DNA from: Polaribacter dokdonensis
Lineage (GTDB): Bacteria > Bacteroidota > Bacteroidia > Flavobacteriales > Flavobacteriaceae
Reading direction: 5' to 3'
NCBI RefSeq assembly: GCF_024362345.1
Contig: NZ_CP101505.1
Span: 2,005,501 to 2,069,500, forward strand
Length of the DNA stretch: 64,000 nucleotides
Both the position numbers and the translations under genes were made by a program. How positions within the stretch are numbered: position 1 is the stretch's first letter; every line of letters starts with the position of its first letter. The notes under the pieces are model-generated. The model searched no databases. It was not told the DNA's origin and was given only the letters and a program-made list of their open reading frames with translations. Of the stretch, positions 55,480 to 63,051 are shown piece by piece.

Positions 55480-56330
55480 TATAGCACAGCATTATTAAAA
55501 TTATCAATCATATTCGGAATTCCCACAAACAAATTACCAAACCTTGCCTCCTTTTCATTTTTTTGAATATGTTCTGCATTTTGGTATAACTTAAAAAATA
55601 AACTATCAGATTCAATTTCACTCTCTATCATTTGGATTATTAAATCTTTATCAGATTCTGACATTTTAAAGTATTGGAATTCTGGCACTAATTTTACCAG
55701 CAATTCAAAAATTGAATTCAAATCTTCATTTTTTAATTCTTCTTCTGAATACCTGAACTTTTCAATCAAGGATTCAAACAACTCTTCTAATTCAAATTCT
55801 CTCTCCGAGCTTGCTCGGTTAGTAAGATTATTAGTATTCTTGTTATTAGTAATCTTGTTATTAGTTGTGTCCTCTTTTGAAACTTCTTGAAATACCTTAT
55901 AAGCTGGCACTGAAGGGCTATTTGGGCTACTCTCTTTAACACCAAAGCCTTTAGAGCTTTCTCTTACTTTAGTTTGCCATTTACCAAATTCTGCACTAAA
56001 CTTAATTACATAGGCATCAACTAAATCATGATTGACAGAATATAGATTTGGTCTACCTAAACCTGGTCTAATTGAAATAACAAGACCTGCTTCAACTAAA
56101 ATTTTTATGTTTTTGGTGATTACTTTTTCACTAAAACAAGTTTCAGCTTTAAGGTCAGCTAAACTAATGTAAAAGCAATCGCTTCCTCCTTTACTGGTCA
56201 ATTTCCCAACACTTTTCCAGTATCCTTGTTTATAAACTAATACAGCTAGAATATCAGCTGCCTTCTCCCCTAGTTTATATCTAATAACTCTATTAGACTT
56301 AATAAATGAATTTGACTTTTTGAAATCCAT
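55479..56330 (-). CDS. Winged-helix replication-type protein (probable island replication initiator)
   Basis: 283 residues. The N-terminal winged helix (about 15-115: GEKAADILAVLVYKQGYW, FYISLADLKAETCFSEKVITKNIKILVEAGLVISI, then wing GRPNLYSVN) resembles phage replisome-organiser N-terminal domains. A low-complexity linker (near 155-170, Asn/Thr/Lys repeats) is encoded by 15-bp DNA repeats (55828-55869). The acidic C-terminal part (175-283) is helical. The layout, DNA-binding head, linker with repeats and a C-terminal recruiter domain, recalls phage lambda O, where the origin lies inside the gene. The assignment is by architecture only. Confidence 0.62.
   Translation of the reverse strand: MDFKKSNSFIKSNRVIRYKLGEKAADILAVLVYKQGYWKSVGKLTSKGGSDCFYISLADLKAETCFSEKVITKNIKILVEAGLVISIRPGLGRPNLYSVNHDLVDAYVIKFSAEFGKWQTKVRESSKGFGVKESSPNSPSVPAYKVFQEVSKEDTTNNKITNNKNTNNLTNRASSEREFELEELFESLIEKFRYSEEELKNEDLNSIFELLVKLVPEFQYFKMSESDKDLIIQMIESEIESDSLFFKLYQNAEHIQKNEKEARFGNLFVGIPNMIDNFNNAVL
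55805..55869. repeat. Iteron-like repeats and GC-rich palindrome inside the replication-type gene
   Basis: Three tandem units TTATTAGTATTCTTG (55828-55842), TTATTAGTAATCTTG (55843-55857) and TTATTAGTTGTG (55858-55869), with a partial TTAGTAAGA just before. Ten bp away is the palindrome CCGAGCTTGCTCGG (55805-55818), GC-rich for this region. It could be the replication origin of the excised element, or simply a repetitive protein linker. Confidence 0.5.
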
Positions 56331-56374
56331 AATATTTGTTTTATTTAACCTATCAATTGAGAGGTTTTCCGAGA

Positions 56375-56382
56375 CAAAAATA
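56375..56382 (-). promoter_or_regulatory. Possible -7 element for the replication-type gene
   Basis: TATTTTTG on minus (56382-56375) matches TAnnTTTG and lies 44 bp upstream of the start at 56330. No convincing -33 TTTG at the right distance. The rest of the 209-bp gap to 56540 shows nothing else I can name. Confidence 0.35.
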
Positions 56383-56539
56383 TGAGTATAAAAGGCAATT
56401 TTTCACTTCTAAATTCAATAACGTAGTATATCTGTAGTTTATATTTATTGTTGAATTACTTGAATAATTAGGACCTTATTAAAGCAATTTATTAAATAAA
56501 AATGATAAAAATAATTTAGCGTAGTAAACACGCAGTAAA

Positions 56540-57427
56540 TTAAACAGGTAATATAGCATTAAGTAAAAGTCTATCTAATTTCTGATTTGTATTGTCTGTT
56601 ATTTTGTAAGTTCTTAAGTCCTTATAAGTAATTTCTTTCAAAGATCTCACACTTACCTTAACAAAACACTTAACTGCAATTCTCCATTTATATACTCCCT
56701 TATCTTCAAAGCCTAATTCTGTTTTATTAATAAGTTTAATGAAGTATTTTAATTCTGAAGTACTTCCAATCCAAGTTACTCTATTTTGTACTTCAAGATT
56801 ATCAAATAGCTTAAGGAAAGTTAATTGTTTGGTGTCACTAGAAATCAAGCCTTCCTTTAGTGTTATTCTGTATAGTTTATTTAGAGTATCTCTATGAGCA
56901 ACTGTCTTTAAAAAGTAAAAAGATGAATTCTTGGACTTAGTATCTATTACGTCCACAAATTCAATGGAAAATTCATTTATGAACTCTAAAAGTAAAGTAC
57001 TATATTTCTTTCCTATTTTATGATTCCTGAATTTTTCTAACTTATTTTCTAAATGTTCCTTAAAAGAAGTTCCATAAGCAATTTTTTCTGCAAGTGGTAT
57101 TAAACTTAAACTATATTCATTCCTAAAGCTCTCCTTAATTTCATTAAGAGTAGATCTAAACTTATTTTCCTGATATTTTTCAAAATTCATCTTTACTTCA
57201 TACTCATAACCATCTGCAGAAAAAAAGGTAGTTACATAATCTTCAGTATTAATAATAATGCCTTCATAATCCCAACCTTTCAAATCATAAATTTCCCTAG
57301 TATATTCTTTTTCTAAGTACCTTATATCCAAAAAATTATCTAAAAATTTTGCTTTTTCTATTAAACTCAAACTTATAAATTTTAACTTTCTACACTTAGC
57401 TAGAAAAATAAAAGTAGTTAGAAACAT
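56540..57427 (-). CDS. Hypothetical protein of the island core
   Basis: 295 residues, not recognised. The N-terminus has a hydrophobic start (MFLTTFIFLAKCRKLKFISL) that could instead be leader sequence, with a later initiation point. The body is Lys/Glu-rich and mixed alpha/beta. The C-terminal part reads FDNLEVQNRVTWIGSTSELKYFIKLIN followed by a helical end with LRTYKITDN, a plan seen in regulatory proteins of Bacteroidota mobile elements. That comparison is weak. Function unknown. Confidence 0.55.
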   Translation of the reverse strand: MFLTTFIFLAKCRKLKFISLSLIEKAKFLDNFLDIRYLEKEYTREIYDLKGWDYEGIIINTEDYVTTFFSADGYEYEVKMNFEKYQENKFRSTLNEIKESFRNEYSLSLIPLAEKIAYGTSFKEHLENKLEKFRNHKIGKKYSTLLLEFINEFSIEFVDVIDTKSKNSSFYFLKTVAHRDTLNKLYRITLKEGLISSDTKQLTFLKLFDNLEVQNRVTWIGSTSELKYFIKLINKTELGFEDKGVYKWRIAVKCFVKVSVRSLKEITYKDLRTYKITDNTNQKLDRLLLNAILPV

Positions 57428-57540
57428 TTAAACCATGACAATTTTTAGCTATTTATAATAATACCTTATCTAAATACTTAGCAAAAAAATATACAAAAAC
57501 TATAGTTTGGGGTTAGAAGAGGAAAAACTAATTTCCCTGC

Positions 57541-57555
57541 TTCTTTACCCAGCTA
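57541..57555 (-). promoter_or_regulatory. Short motif shared with the region at 60339
   Basis: TTCTTTACCCAGCTA here and TTCTTTACCCAACTA at 60339-60353 match at 14 of 15 positions. Both are in the larger intergenic gaps of the island, each 110-150 bp upstream of a minus-strand gene. The rest of 57428-57656 shows no further recognisable signal. Confidence 0.3.
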
Positions 57556-57656
57556 GCTTCACTTTTTCAGTATTTCTTTTATATTTATAAGGAGGAAAAG
57601 TCTCAAAAGTTGGTTAAATACATAACACTATAAAATACAACATAGACTCCTTTATT

Positions 57657-57908
57657 TCACTCAATTACTTGACCAAAATGATAATGATAATAAGCAGATT
57701 CACCCACAATAAATACGGTCTCTAAGTTGGCTGTGACTTTAATTTCTTGAACCCAAACAACCTCATCTTTCTTTAAAACTCCAATATCTCTTATTACTTT
57801 AATTCTAAAAGGAATAAAAATCTTAACTATTTCATTTCGACCTCTAACAATATATATGGAATGTGTTGAGAAATGCTTTAACTCTTCTAGAATATTGTTT
57901 ATCTCCAT
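57657..57908 (-). CDS. Small hypothetical protein of the island core
   Basis: 83 residues from the ATG at 57908 (MEINNILEELKHF), 8 bp after the stop of the upstream gene. An upstream in-frame start at 57938 would add ten residues and overlap that gene by 22 bp, which I consider less likely. The sequence alternates basic and hydrophobic strands (IYIVRGRNEIVKIFIPFRIKVI, VVWVQEIKVTANLETVFIVG), suggesting a small beta barrel. Not recognised. Confidence 0.55.
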   Translation of the reverse strand: MEINNILEELKHFSTHSIYIVRGRNEIVKIFIPFRIKVIRDIGVLKKDEVVWVQEIKVTANLETVFIVGESAYYHYHFGQVIE

Positions 57909-57916
57909 CTTAACAC

Positions 57917-58891
57917 TTATAACTTTGTAAGAAACCAATTGTAAGTATTGTTTTGAAGAGAATTAGCTAATCCTGTAACAAACTCAAATGTGTTAACATT
58001 TCTCTCTAAATTAGAGTCTATGTAAGAACTTTTATTTGCTTCAGTAAATAAGTTATACAACTGCCACAAATTAATTGCTCCATTTGGATCTCTTCTGAAA
58101 TTTGGATCATTGTAATAATTCTTAACTGTAGTTGAAATCTGATTATCATTCATCAATAAAGTCAACTTGTCAACTTTGTCTTCCTTATTTAAAAATTGAT
58201 ACATCTTCATTTTTCCTATAAGATGACTAAACTGATTTTCTTCTAATTGAAACTTACTAATTCGTTCCAATTCTCCTAAGAACTTGTCTTTATTAAATGA
58301 CTTTATAAGTTCATAAATCTTCTGCTTTAATTCTTGAATACTTCCAACTCTAACATCTATCAATAGCCCATCAGTAGAGACACATAGGTTAGTACAAACT
58401 TTATTTTTATACCCAATAAACACTTTAAACTTTTCTAAAGTTCTTTTACTATATAAGTTCTCTTGATTCAGTGCCCTAACTCCTCCTATTGTCAGTGATA
58501 GTTGATTCTTATTTACATTCTCTCGTAATGAAGGAATTTCAATTATAAATGCACATCTTTGATAGTAAATAGTCTTTTCGTGCGGTAAAAGTTCTTTTAA
58601 AGTTTTATTTATTGCAGATGGAACCCTTCCTTTGATTTGATGAGAAACTCTAATATTAGGTGCTGAAATTTGTTCATTACTAAATACTGAATTCACTACA
58701 TCCTTTGTTGCTTCTATAAAGTTAGCATGTGAAATAGATAGATTATTATCACTATACACTGGTACTATGCACTCTTTTTTTATATGATTTAGTGTCACGC
58801 ACTTTGTGTTAGCTTCAATGAAATTACTCTTATTACTTACTATTTCATCTTCCGATATAAATTGATTATTATTTAATGCTATTAATTCCAT
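57917..58891 (-). CDS. DUF3871 family protein
   Basis: 324 residues beginning MELIALNNNQFISEDE with the family-typical FIEANTKCVTLNHIKKECIVPV, then LLPHEKTIYYQRCAFIIEIP, LSLTIGGVRALNQENLYSK and FKVFIGYKNKVCTNLCVSTDG. DUF3871 proteins occur on mobile elements and prophages of Bacteroidota; the plan recalls proteins of the DUF932 type, but the biochemical role is not known. It lies 10 bp after the ATPase gene, in the recombination/replication module. Confidence 0.85.
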   Translation of the reverse strand: MELIALNNNQFISEDEIVSNKSNFIEANTKCVTLNHIKKECIVPVYSDNNLSISHANFIEATKDVVNSVFSNEQISAPNIRVSHQIKGRVPSAINKTLKELLPHEKTIYYQRCAFIIEIPSLRENVNKNQLSLTIGGVRALNQENLYSKRTLEKFKVFIGYKNKVCTNLCVSTDGLLIDVRVGSIQELKQKIYELIKSFNKDKFLGELERISKFQLEENQFSHLIGKMKMYQFLNKEDKVDKLTLLMNDNQISTTVKNYYNDPNFRRDPNGAINLWQLYNLFTEANKSSYIDSNLERNVNTFEFVTGLANSLQNNTYNWFLTKL

Positions 58892-58901
58892 TTGTTTATT
58901 T

Positions 58902-59744
58902 TTAAGTATTATTAATTGATTGACCTAGATTCTCTAATTCACTTTTCTTTAGCATTATAGAAGGTAAAATCTTGTTTTGTAATTCTGGATACTTGGAATA
59001 GACATGTCTCAAAGCTTCAAGGCTTGTACATTCTTCTATTTCAACTTCTATATTTTCTTGTCTGCTATTCCCCGATTCTTGACTGCACCACTCTTTTATC
59101 ATTGTACCAGTTTCTTCGTTTATTTTGAATTCTGGCTTACAAACAAACACTCCAGTTCTATCTTTGCTTGCTTTGCAATTGTGGGCTATATCAATATCAA
59201 ATACTATTGTGAATTCATAATCCACATCATTTCTTTGGATTGCTTTTAGCCCAACTTTTTCAGGAATCATCTTTCCATTTTTTTGACTGATTACATAGTC
59301 TTGTTTTACCCTCATTGTAGAAATAATATTAGCATCTGAACTTAGTATCTTATTGATAAAAGCATTTTGTCTTGGAGTAATTTTTGCCCAGTTAGCAAAT
59401 GAATTGCCTGACATATTACTATGTACATCCAATAAATAGTCCCAACAATGAGAAGTACTATCAATAATAATTACTTCCATTCCAGACTTTTCACATAATT
59501 CAATAGCTTTTATATATTTCTCTGGAGAATAAGGAGCTTCCAATGACACTACATTATAATCTCCTAAATGTGCATATAAATCTGCAGAGTTATTCTCTGT
59601 ATCAATAACTGCTACCTTAGAAAACTGCCCATTAACTAATCCTTTAGCTAGTAATAAACTTGAATATGTTTTCCCTGAACCTGCACTGCCTTGTATAGCT
59701 AGTTTAATCTTTGTTTTTTTTCTATTTGATTTTCTTATTTCCAT
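58902..59744 (-). CDS. Phage-type RecA-fold ATPase (AAA_24-like)
   Basis: 280 residues. Walker A GSAGSGKT (19-26) is followed by VAVIDTENNSADLYA (45-59), Walker B VIIIDSTSHCWDYLL (91-105) and the sensor-like ANIISTMRVKQDYVI. The KIKLAIQGSAGSGKTYSSLLLAKG start is typical of phage nucleotide-binding proteins of the Sak4/AAA_24 group, which take part in phage recombination or replication. A C-terminal Glu-rich tail follows residue 235. It is expected to act with the small protein at 59826 in DNA processing by the element. Confidence 0.87.
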   Translation of the reverse strand: MEIRKSNRKKTKIKLAIQGSAGSGKTYSSLLLAKGLVNGQFSKVAVIDTENNSADLYAHLGDYNVVSLEAPYSPEKYIKAIELCEKSGMEVIIIDSTSHCWDYLLDVHSNMSGNSFANWAKITPRQNAFINKILSSDANIISTMRVKQDYVISQKNGKMIPEKVGLKAIQRNDVDYEFTIVFDIDIAHNCKASKDRTGVFVCKPEFKINEETGTMIKEWCSQESGNSRQENIEVEIEECTSLEALRHVYSKYPELQNKILPSIMLKKSELENLGQSINNT

Positions 59745-59770
59745 TCTTTTATTATTTAATTTTTAGACAT

Positions 59771-59802
59771 AAAAAAAGCTCATAATATTCTTTATGAGCT
59801 TT
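59771..59802 (-). terminator. Rho-independent terminator after the small island gene
   Basis: Stem AAGCTCATAA / TTATGAGCTT (about 59777-59786 and 59792-59801). On minus it is followed by seven T (59777-59771). It lies 24 bp beyond the stop of the 122-aa gene, which therefore forms its own transcript, separate from the ATPase gene. Confidence 0.85.
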
Positions 59803-59825
59803 ATTGTTTAGTTAATACTGTTTAC

Positions 59826-60194
59826 CTATTCTACCAATTCATCATTGATTAAATGATGTTTTAGGTTAAAAATACCTGTAAAATCTTCTTTAGATGCTCT
59901 AGTTCCGTTTACTAAATGAGACATAGTAATATGAGGATTCTCTAACTCATCAAATCTTAAGTTACATAGGTAAACTAGACCTTCTTCAATTCCATATTCA
60001 TAATTGTTTTTGTAGCAAGTGGCTGTTCTCTCAACTGATTCTCCATTAGGTAATTCAAAACCTATTGTTACAATTATATATTCTTTTTCATTGGAGTTAG
60101 TAAGAACTTGTTCTCCAATTTTCTTTAGAGTTGCATTAAAAATAAATTCTGTTTCTCCATTTTGCTTGTTAATAATTTGTTTGTAATGTGTCAT
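59826..60194 (-). CDS. Small hypothetical protein of the island core
   Basis: 122 residues, predicted mostly beta: GETEFIFNATLKKIGEQVL, EYIIVTIGFELPNGESVERTATCY and LVYLCNLRFDELENPHITM. The strand pattern would suit an OB-fold-like small barrel, and its place beside a phage-type ATPase would suit a single-strand-binding role, but no signature confirms this. It has its own terminator, and two shared motifs lie upstream. Confidence 0.6.
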   Translation of the reverse strand: MTHYKQIINKQNGETEFIFNATLKKIGEQVLTNSNEKEYIIVTIGFELPNGESVERTATCYKNNYEYGIEEGLVYLCNLRFDELENPHITMSHLVNGTRASKEDFTGIFNLKHHLINDELVE

Positions 60195-60449
60195 AATAAG
60201 ATGTTTAAATTATAGAGATTGGTTTTTCCAGTCTTCCAAAATTTAAAGAAGGTGATTAAAGTTAAATTCTTCGAGCGAAGCGAGAACTGCTTACCCTAGA
60301 TGATAATTAAAATGATAGTAAATCTGATTTTTTATCCATTCTTTACCCAACTATAACTGAGCTACCCCAGTCACCCCAATAAATTTAGAGGTGGGGGTAC
60401 TTATTTCTATTATATTGCACTTGACATTGAAAAAAAAATTAAAAAAAAA
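60195..60449. other. Intergenic control region between the integrase and the small island gene
   Basis: 255 bp with several signals: the shared motifs at 60244-60261 and 60339-60353; a hairpin CTTCGAGCGAAG (60269-60280); a stretch with CCCC and GGGG clusters (60364-60395: CCCCAGTCACCCC then GGTGGGGGTAC); and an A-run block of repeated nine-A-then-TT units from 60430 into the integrase 3' end. No gene seen. It could hold promoters or a transfer or replication origin; none of these is proved. Confidence 0.4.
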
Positions 60450-61628
60450 TTAAAAAAAATCTTTCAACTCATCACTGATTTTCTTTTTTACGATAGCCCC
60501 ATAATGTGCTTGAGTAACTGTTATATTAGAATGACCCAAAATTTCCGAAACTACTTCCATTGAAATACCATTACTTAATAAAACTGTTGTAGCAAAGGTT
60601 TTTCTTGCAACGTGATGAGTTAACTTTTTATCAATACCAACAATTTCAGCAATCTCTTTTAGATAGGAATTAAACTTCTGATTGCTTATTTTAGGAAGAG
60701 TTTTGTTATAAGACAGTAGAATCTTTATTGCTTTAGGTAATAATGGGACTGAAATATTCTTTTTAGTTTTTTGACGATACATTTCTATCCATAAATTACC
60801 ATCAAAACCTTTTTTTATATTATTCATTGTTAAATTTGACATCTCTAAATAAGCTAAACCTGTATAACAACAGAAAATAAATAAGTCTTTTACTTGTTGT
60901 AATCTTTTTTGCTTAAACTCATATTGTTCAAGAATTATAAGCTCGTCAGGTGTTAAATAAACTAACTTTTTAGTCACTCGTTTAGGCTTATATAAAATAA
61001 ATGGGTCTTTCGAAATAAAATCTTCTGCTATGGCTAATTTCACTACTTTCTTAACTCTTTGAATAGTTCTATTTACAGTAATTTGTTGATGTTTCTTTTT
61101 TGATTTTAGGTAATAATTAAAATCATCTAAAAATTTCAAATTGATTTTTTCTAATAGGAAATCTTGCTTGTTGTAGTAGTCATTTACAAAGGTTTTTAGG
61201 TGATATTTTGATTCTTCATATTTTCTATAGGTGGATTTAGAATAACCATTTCCTAATAGTTTTTCAATCTTAGCATTGTGTAATTTAAATACTTCTAAAA
61301 TTGTTTTACCTCTTCTGGTTGCTTTGCCCTGGTACTTAGAATAAATATCGTCAACATCAAAAACAGTTTCATTCACTTGTAAAAACAAAAAAGCCTGATT
61401 AATTTTTTGCTTAATCAGACTTAATTGTGTGTTGAGATAATTATTATCATTTGGAATAAAAGCTTTCTGCTTTTTGCTATTCCAATAATCTGGATTTAAG
61501 AATAATCCTGTTGAAAATTCTTTCCTCTTTTTCTGAAATGTAATTCTACATTTAAGAGGGCATTCGTTTCTTTTATTGATTTTATTCTTCTGTAAATAGA
61601 ATAAAATTATAATTTTTTTAATTGACAT
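60450..61628 (-). CDS. int: Tyrosine recombinase (integrase) of the island
   Basis: About 392 residues from the ATG at 61628 (MSIKKIIILFYL); an in-frame GTG at 61655 would lie inside an upstream repeat and is less likely. An arm-binding domain (about 1-85), a SAM-like core-binding domain (about 105-205) and a catalytic domain follow. Catalytic motifs: HHVARKTFATT (His, Arg), LGHSNITVTQAHYG (His, Tyr nucleophile). The first catalytic Arg position reads TGLAYLEM, with Ala, as in many Bacteroidota integrases related to IntDOT. It lies beside the tRNA and would drive integration and excision between the 26-bp att repeats. Confidence 0.93.
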   Translation of the reverse strand: MSIKKIIILFYLQKNKINKRNECPLKCRITFQKKRKEFSTGLFLNPDYWNSKKQKAFIPNDNNYLNTQLSLIKQKINQAFLFLQVNETVFDVDDIYSKYQGKATRRGKTILEVFKLHNAKIEKLLGNGYSKSTYRKYEESKYHLKTFVNDYYNKQDFLLEKINLKFLDDFNYYLKSKKKHQQITVNRTIQRVKKVVKLAIAEDFISKDPFILYKPKRVTKKLVYLTPDELIILEQYEFKQKRLQQVKDLFIFCCYTGLAYLEMSNLTMNNIKKGFDGNLWIEMYRQKTKKNISVPLLPKAIKILLSYNKTLPKISNQKFNSYLKEIAEIVGIDKKLTHHVARKTFATTVLLSNGISMEVVSEILGHSNITVTQAHYGAIVKKKISDELKDFF

Positions 61629-61646
61629 AATGTTTAAAGTTTTAAA

Positions 61647-61681
61647 ATGGGTCACCTAAAGAAAAATATGGGTCACCTAAA
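61647..61681 (-). repeat. Direct repeats upstream of the integrase gene
   Basis: ATGGGTCACCTAAA occurs at 61647-61660 and 61668-61681, exact copies 21 bp apart. Each holds the dyad GGT-C-ACC. They lie 19 bp upstream of the likely integrase start. Next to them an inverted repeat ATGCC / GGCAT (61685-61689 and 61708-61712) flanks a T-run/A-run dyad. They may be integrase arm sites or a repressor operator controlling int. Confidence 0.6.
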
Positions 61682-61766
61682 AGGATGCCTTTTTTAATAA
61701 AAAAGTTGGCATATTGGTTGTTTTAGAAAAAATTGTTATAGCTTTAATCCTTTGATATAGCTCATA

Positions 61767-61795
61767 AAAAAAGCCTTAAGAAAAATCTTAAGGCT
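61767..61795 (-). terminator. Island-borne terminator downstream of the tRNA
   Basis: Stem AGCCTTAAGA / TCTTAAGGCT (61772-61781 and 61785-61794, AT-rich loop). On minus a T-run follows. It lies 19 bp beyond the tRNA 3' end, inside the island, and so replaces the original terminator now stranded at 42795-42835. Confidence 0.82.
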
Positions 61796-61812
61796 AAATT
61801 AAAATTATAAAA

Positions 61813-61838
61813 GTGGTCCCACATGGACTCGAACCATG
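61813..61838 (-). repeat. attR: tRNA 3' end at the right border of the island
   Basis: 26 bases identical to 42840-42865 and in the same orientation, forming the acceptor and T-arm portion of the intact tRNA. The identity stops at 61839, where the tRNA continues but the left copy does not. Confidence 0.9.
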
Positions 61839-61887
61839 GACCACCTGATTATGAGTCAGGTGCTCTAACCAACTGAGCTATAGGACC
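61814..61887 (-). tRNA. tRNA with CAU anticodon (tRNA-Met or tRNA-Ile2)
   Basis: On minus: acceptor GGTCCTA paired with TGGGACC (one G-T), D-arm AGCTCAGTTGGTTAGAGC, anticodon stem CCTGA/TCAGG with loop CTCATAA (anticodon CAT), T-arm with GTTCGAGTC. The encoded 3' end lacks a complete CCA (reads AC). CAU could be elongator Met or the lysidine-modified Ile2; sequence alone does not settle this, elongator Met being my preference. It is the island attachment site and remains intact. Confidence 0.92.
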
Positions 61888-61950
61888 TATAATTTAGGGT
61901 GCAAATGTACTATTAATTTTAAATTATTCGCAAATAAAATTAAAGAATAA

Positions 61951-62922
61951 TTACACTGTTCTATTCATTAACCAAGTTCCGAAGTTTCTTAGGTTTGTTT
62001 TGTTAGCTTCAGAAATATCCATTTCTTCTAATGTATCAAAAGCTTTTTGAGTGTATTTTTCGATTTCTATAGACATTAAGTAAGGTATATCATTCATTTG
62101 ATAAATTCTAGTTACCTCTACTACTTTAAAACCATTGTCTTTTAATTTCTTTCTATAGAAATATTTTAATTTCTTTTTGGTTTCCTTGTCTGCAACTTCT
62201 AGTGTTTTAAGATATAAGAAGGTTTTTTTGTTCTCCATAATATCTCCTCCAATTTGTTTACCAAACGTTTCTGGATCACCAAAAGTGTCTAAATAATCAT
62301 CCTGTAATTGAAATGCTAAACCTAAATTTAAACCAAAGTCGTAAATTAAATCTGCATTTTTATCATCACTTTCAGCAACAATAGCACCCATTTTTAAAGC
62401 AGCTGCAACCAATACAGAGGTTTTTAAACAAATCATATTTAAATACTCATCTATAGTAACCTTTTTCCTTGTCTCGAAATCAACATCTAATTGCTGCCCA
62501 TCACAAACTTCTAAAGCTGTTTTACTAAATAACTTTGCCAATTTCTGAAAAACTTCTGGCTTGTAGTTTTCAAAGTATTTGTAAGCTAGAATTAACATAG
62601 CATCTCCAGATAGAATGGCTCTGTTGATATCCCATTTTTCATGAACTGTTGCTTTACCTCTTCTAAGTGGTGCATCATCCATTATATCATCATGAACTAA
62701 AGTAAAATTATGAAAAACCTCTACTGCTAATGCTGCAGGTAAAGCCTTAGTATACTCTGTACCAAAAATATCTGCAGCCATTAATGTTAATACTGGCCTT
62801 ATTCTTTTACCTCCTAATTTTAGAATATAATCTACAGGTTCATATAAGTTTTTAGGCTCTTGTACCCATTCTTTAGAATCTAAATAGGATAAAAATTCTT
62901 CTTGATAATGCTGAATGTCCAA
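61951..62922 (-). CDS. Polyprenyl diphosphate synthase
   Basis: 323 residues. GGKRIRP (37-43) binds isopentenyl diphosphate; the first Asp-rich motif is DDIMD (78-82) followed by RRGKATVH; the second is LQDDYLDTFGD near residue 207. It makes all-trans polyprenyl diphosphates, likely for menaquinone side chains. An in-frame TAA lies five codons before TTG at 62922, and the next in-frame ATG is near residue 48, after conserved sequence, so TTG is the probable start. Not part of the island. Confidence 0.94.
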   Translation of the reverse strand: MDIQHYQEEFLSYLDSKEWVQEPKNLYEPVDYILKLGGKRIRPVLTLMAADIFGTEYTKALPAALAVEVFHNFTLVHDDIMDDAPLRRGKATVHEKWDINRAILSGDAMLILAYKYFENYKPEVFQKLAKLFSKTALEVCDGQQLDVDFETRKKVTIDEYLNMICLKTSVLVAAALKMGAIVAESDDKNADLIYDFGLNLGLAFQLQDDYLDTFGDPETFGKQIGGDIMENKKTFLYLKTLEVADKETKKKLKYFYRKKLKDNGFKVVEVTRIYQMNDIPYLMSIEIEKYTQKAFDTLEEMDISEANKTNLRNFGTWLMNRTV

Positions 62923-63010
62923 ATCTTTAAATTTTTATGTAAAAATAATGTAAAGAATTCGTAGAAATTAAATGTTATGTTAAAAATTCATTAAAACTTT
63001 GGAAACTTTT

Positions 63011-63041
63011 TTTGTTTCTAAAGTTTCCTGTTGTACTTTTG
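63011..63041 (+). promoter_or_regulatory. Promoter of the TetR-TolC operon
   Basis: TTTG (63011-63014) and TACTTTTG (63034-63041) are separated by exactly 19 bp, a full match to the Bacteroidota housekeeping consensus. The transcript would begin a few bases before the ATG at 63052, giving a very short leader. Confidence 0.82.
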
Positions 63042-63051
63042 CACCCAATTT

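Larger units (their letters stand above)
42840..61838 (-). mobile_element. Integrated genomic island in a CAU tRNA gene, about 19 kb, carrying a composite type I R-M operon
   Basis: The borders are a 26-bp direct repeat of the tRNA 3' end: left copy 42840-42865, right copy 61813-61838 within the intact tRNA. Unit length is 18,973 bp. A tyrosine recombinase gene ends the right side, next to the tRNA. All island genes run on minus, away from the tRNA. The right half (55479-61628) holds recombination and replication-type genes. The left half holds the defence cargo. No relaxase, conjugation, capsid or terminase gene was recognised, so it looks like a replicating integrative element or satellite that needs a helper for transfer. 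Flanking genes (GlcNAc operon, polyprenyl synthase) are ordinary chromosome. Confidence 0.88.

Noticed and set aside
60430..60460. Poly-A blocks as a terminator or origin
   Set aside because: No hairpin belongs to them on either strand and they run into the integrase 3' end; noted only as AT-rich sequence.
61629..61655. GTG at 61655 as integrase start
   Set aside because: It lies within the upstream direct repeat; the ATG at 61628 gives the usual integrase N-terminus.
63031..63051. Longer TetR protein starting at TTG 63031
   Set aside because: The codons overlap the TACTTTTG promoter element; ATG at 63052 fits the family start.
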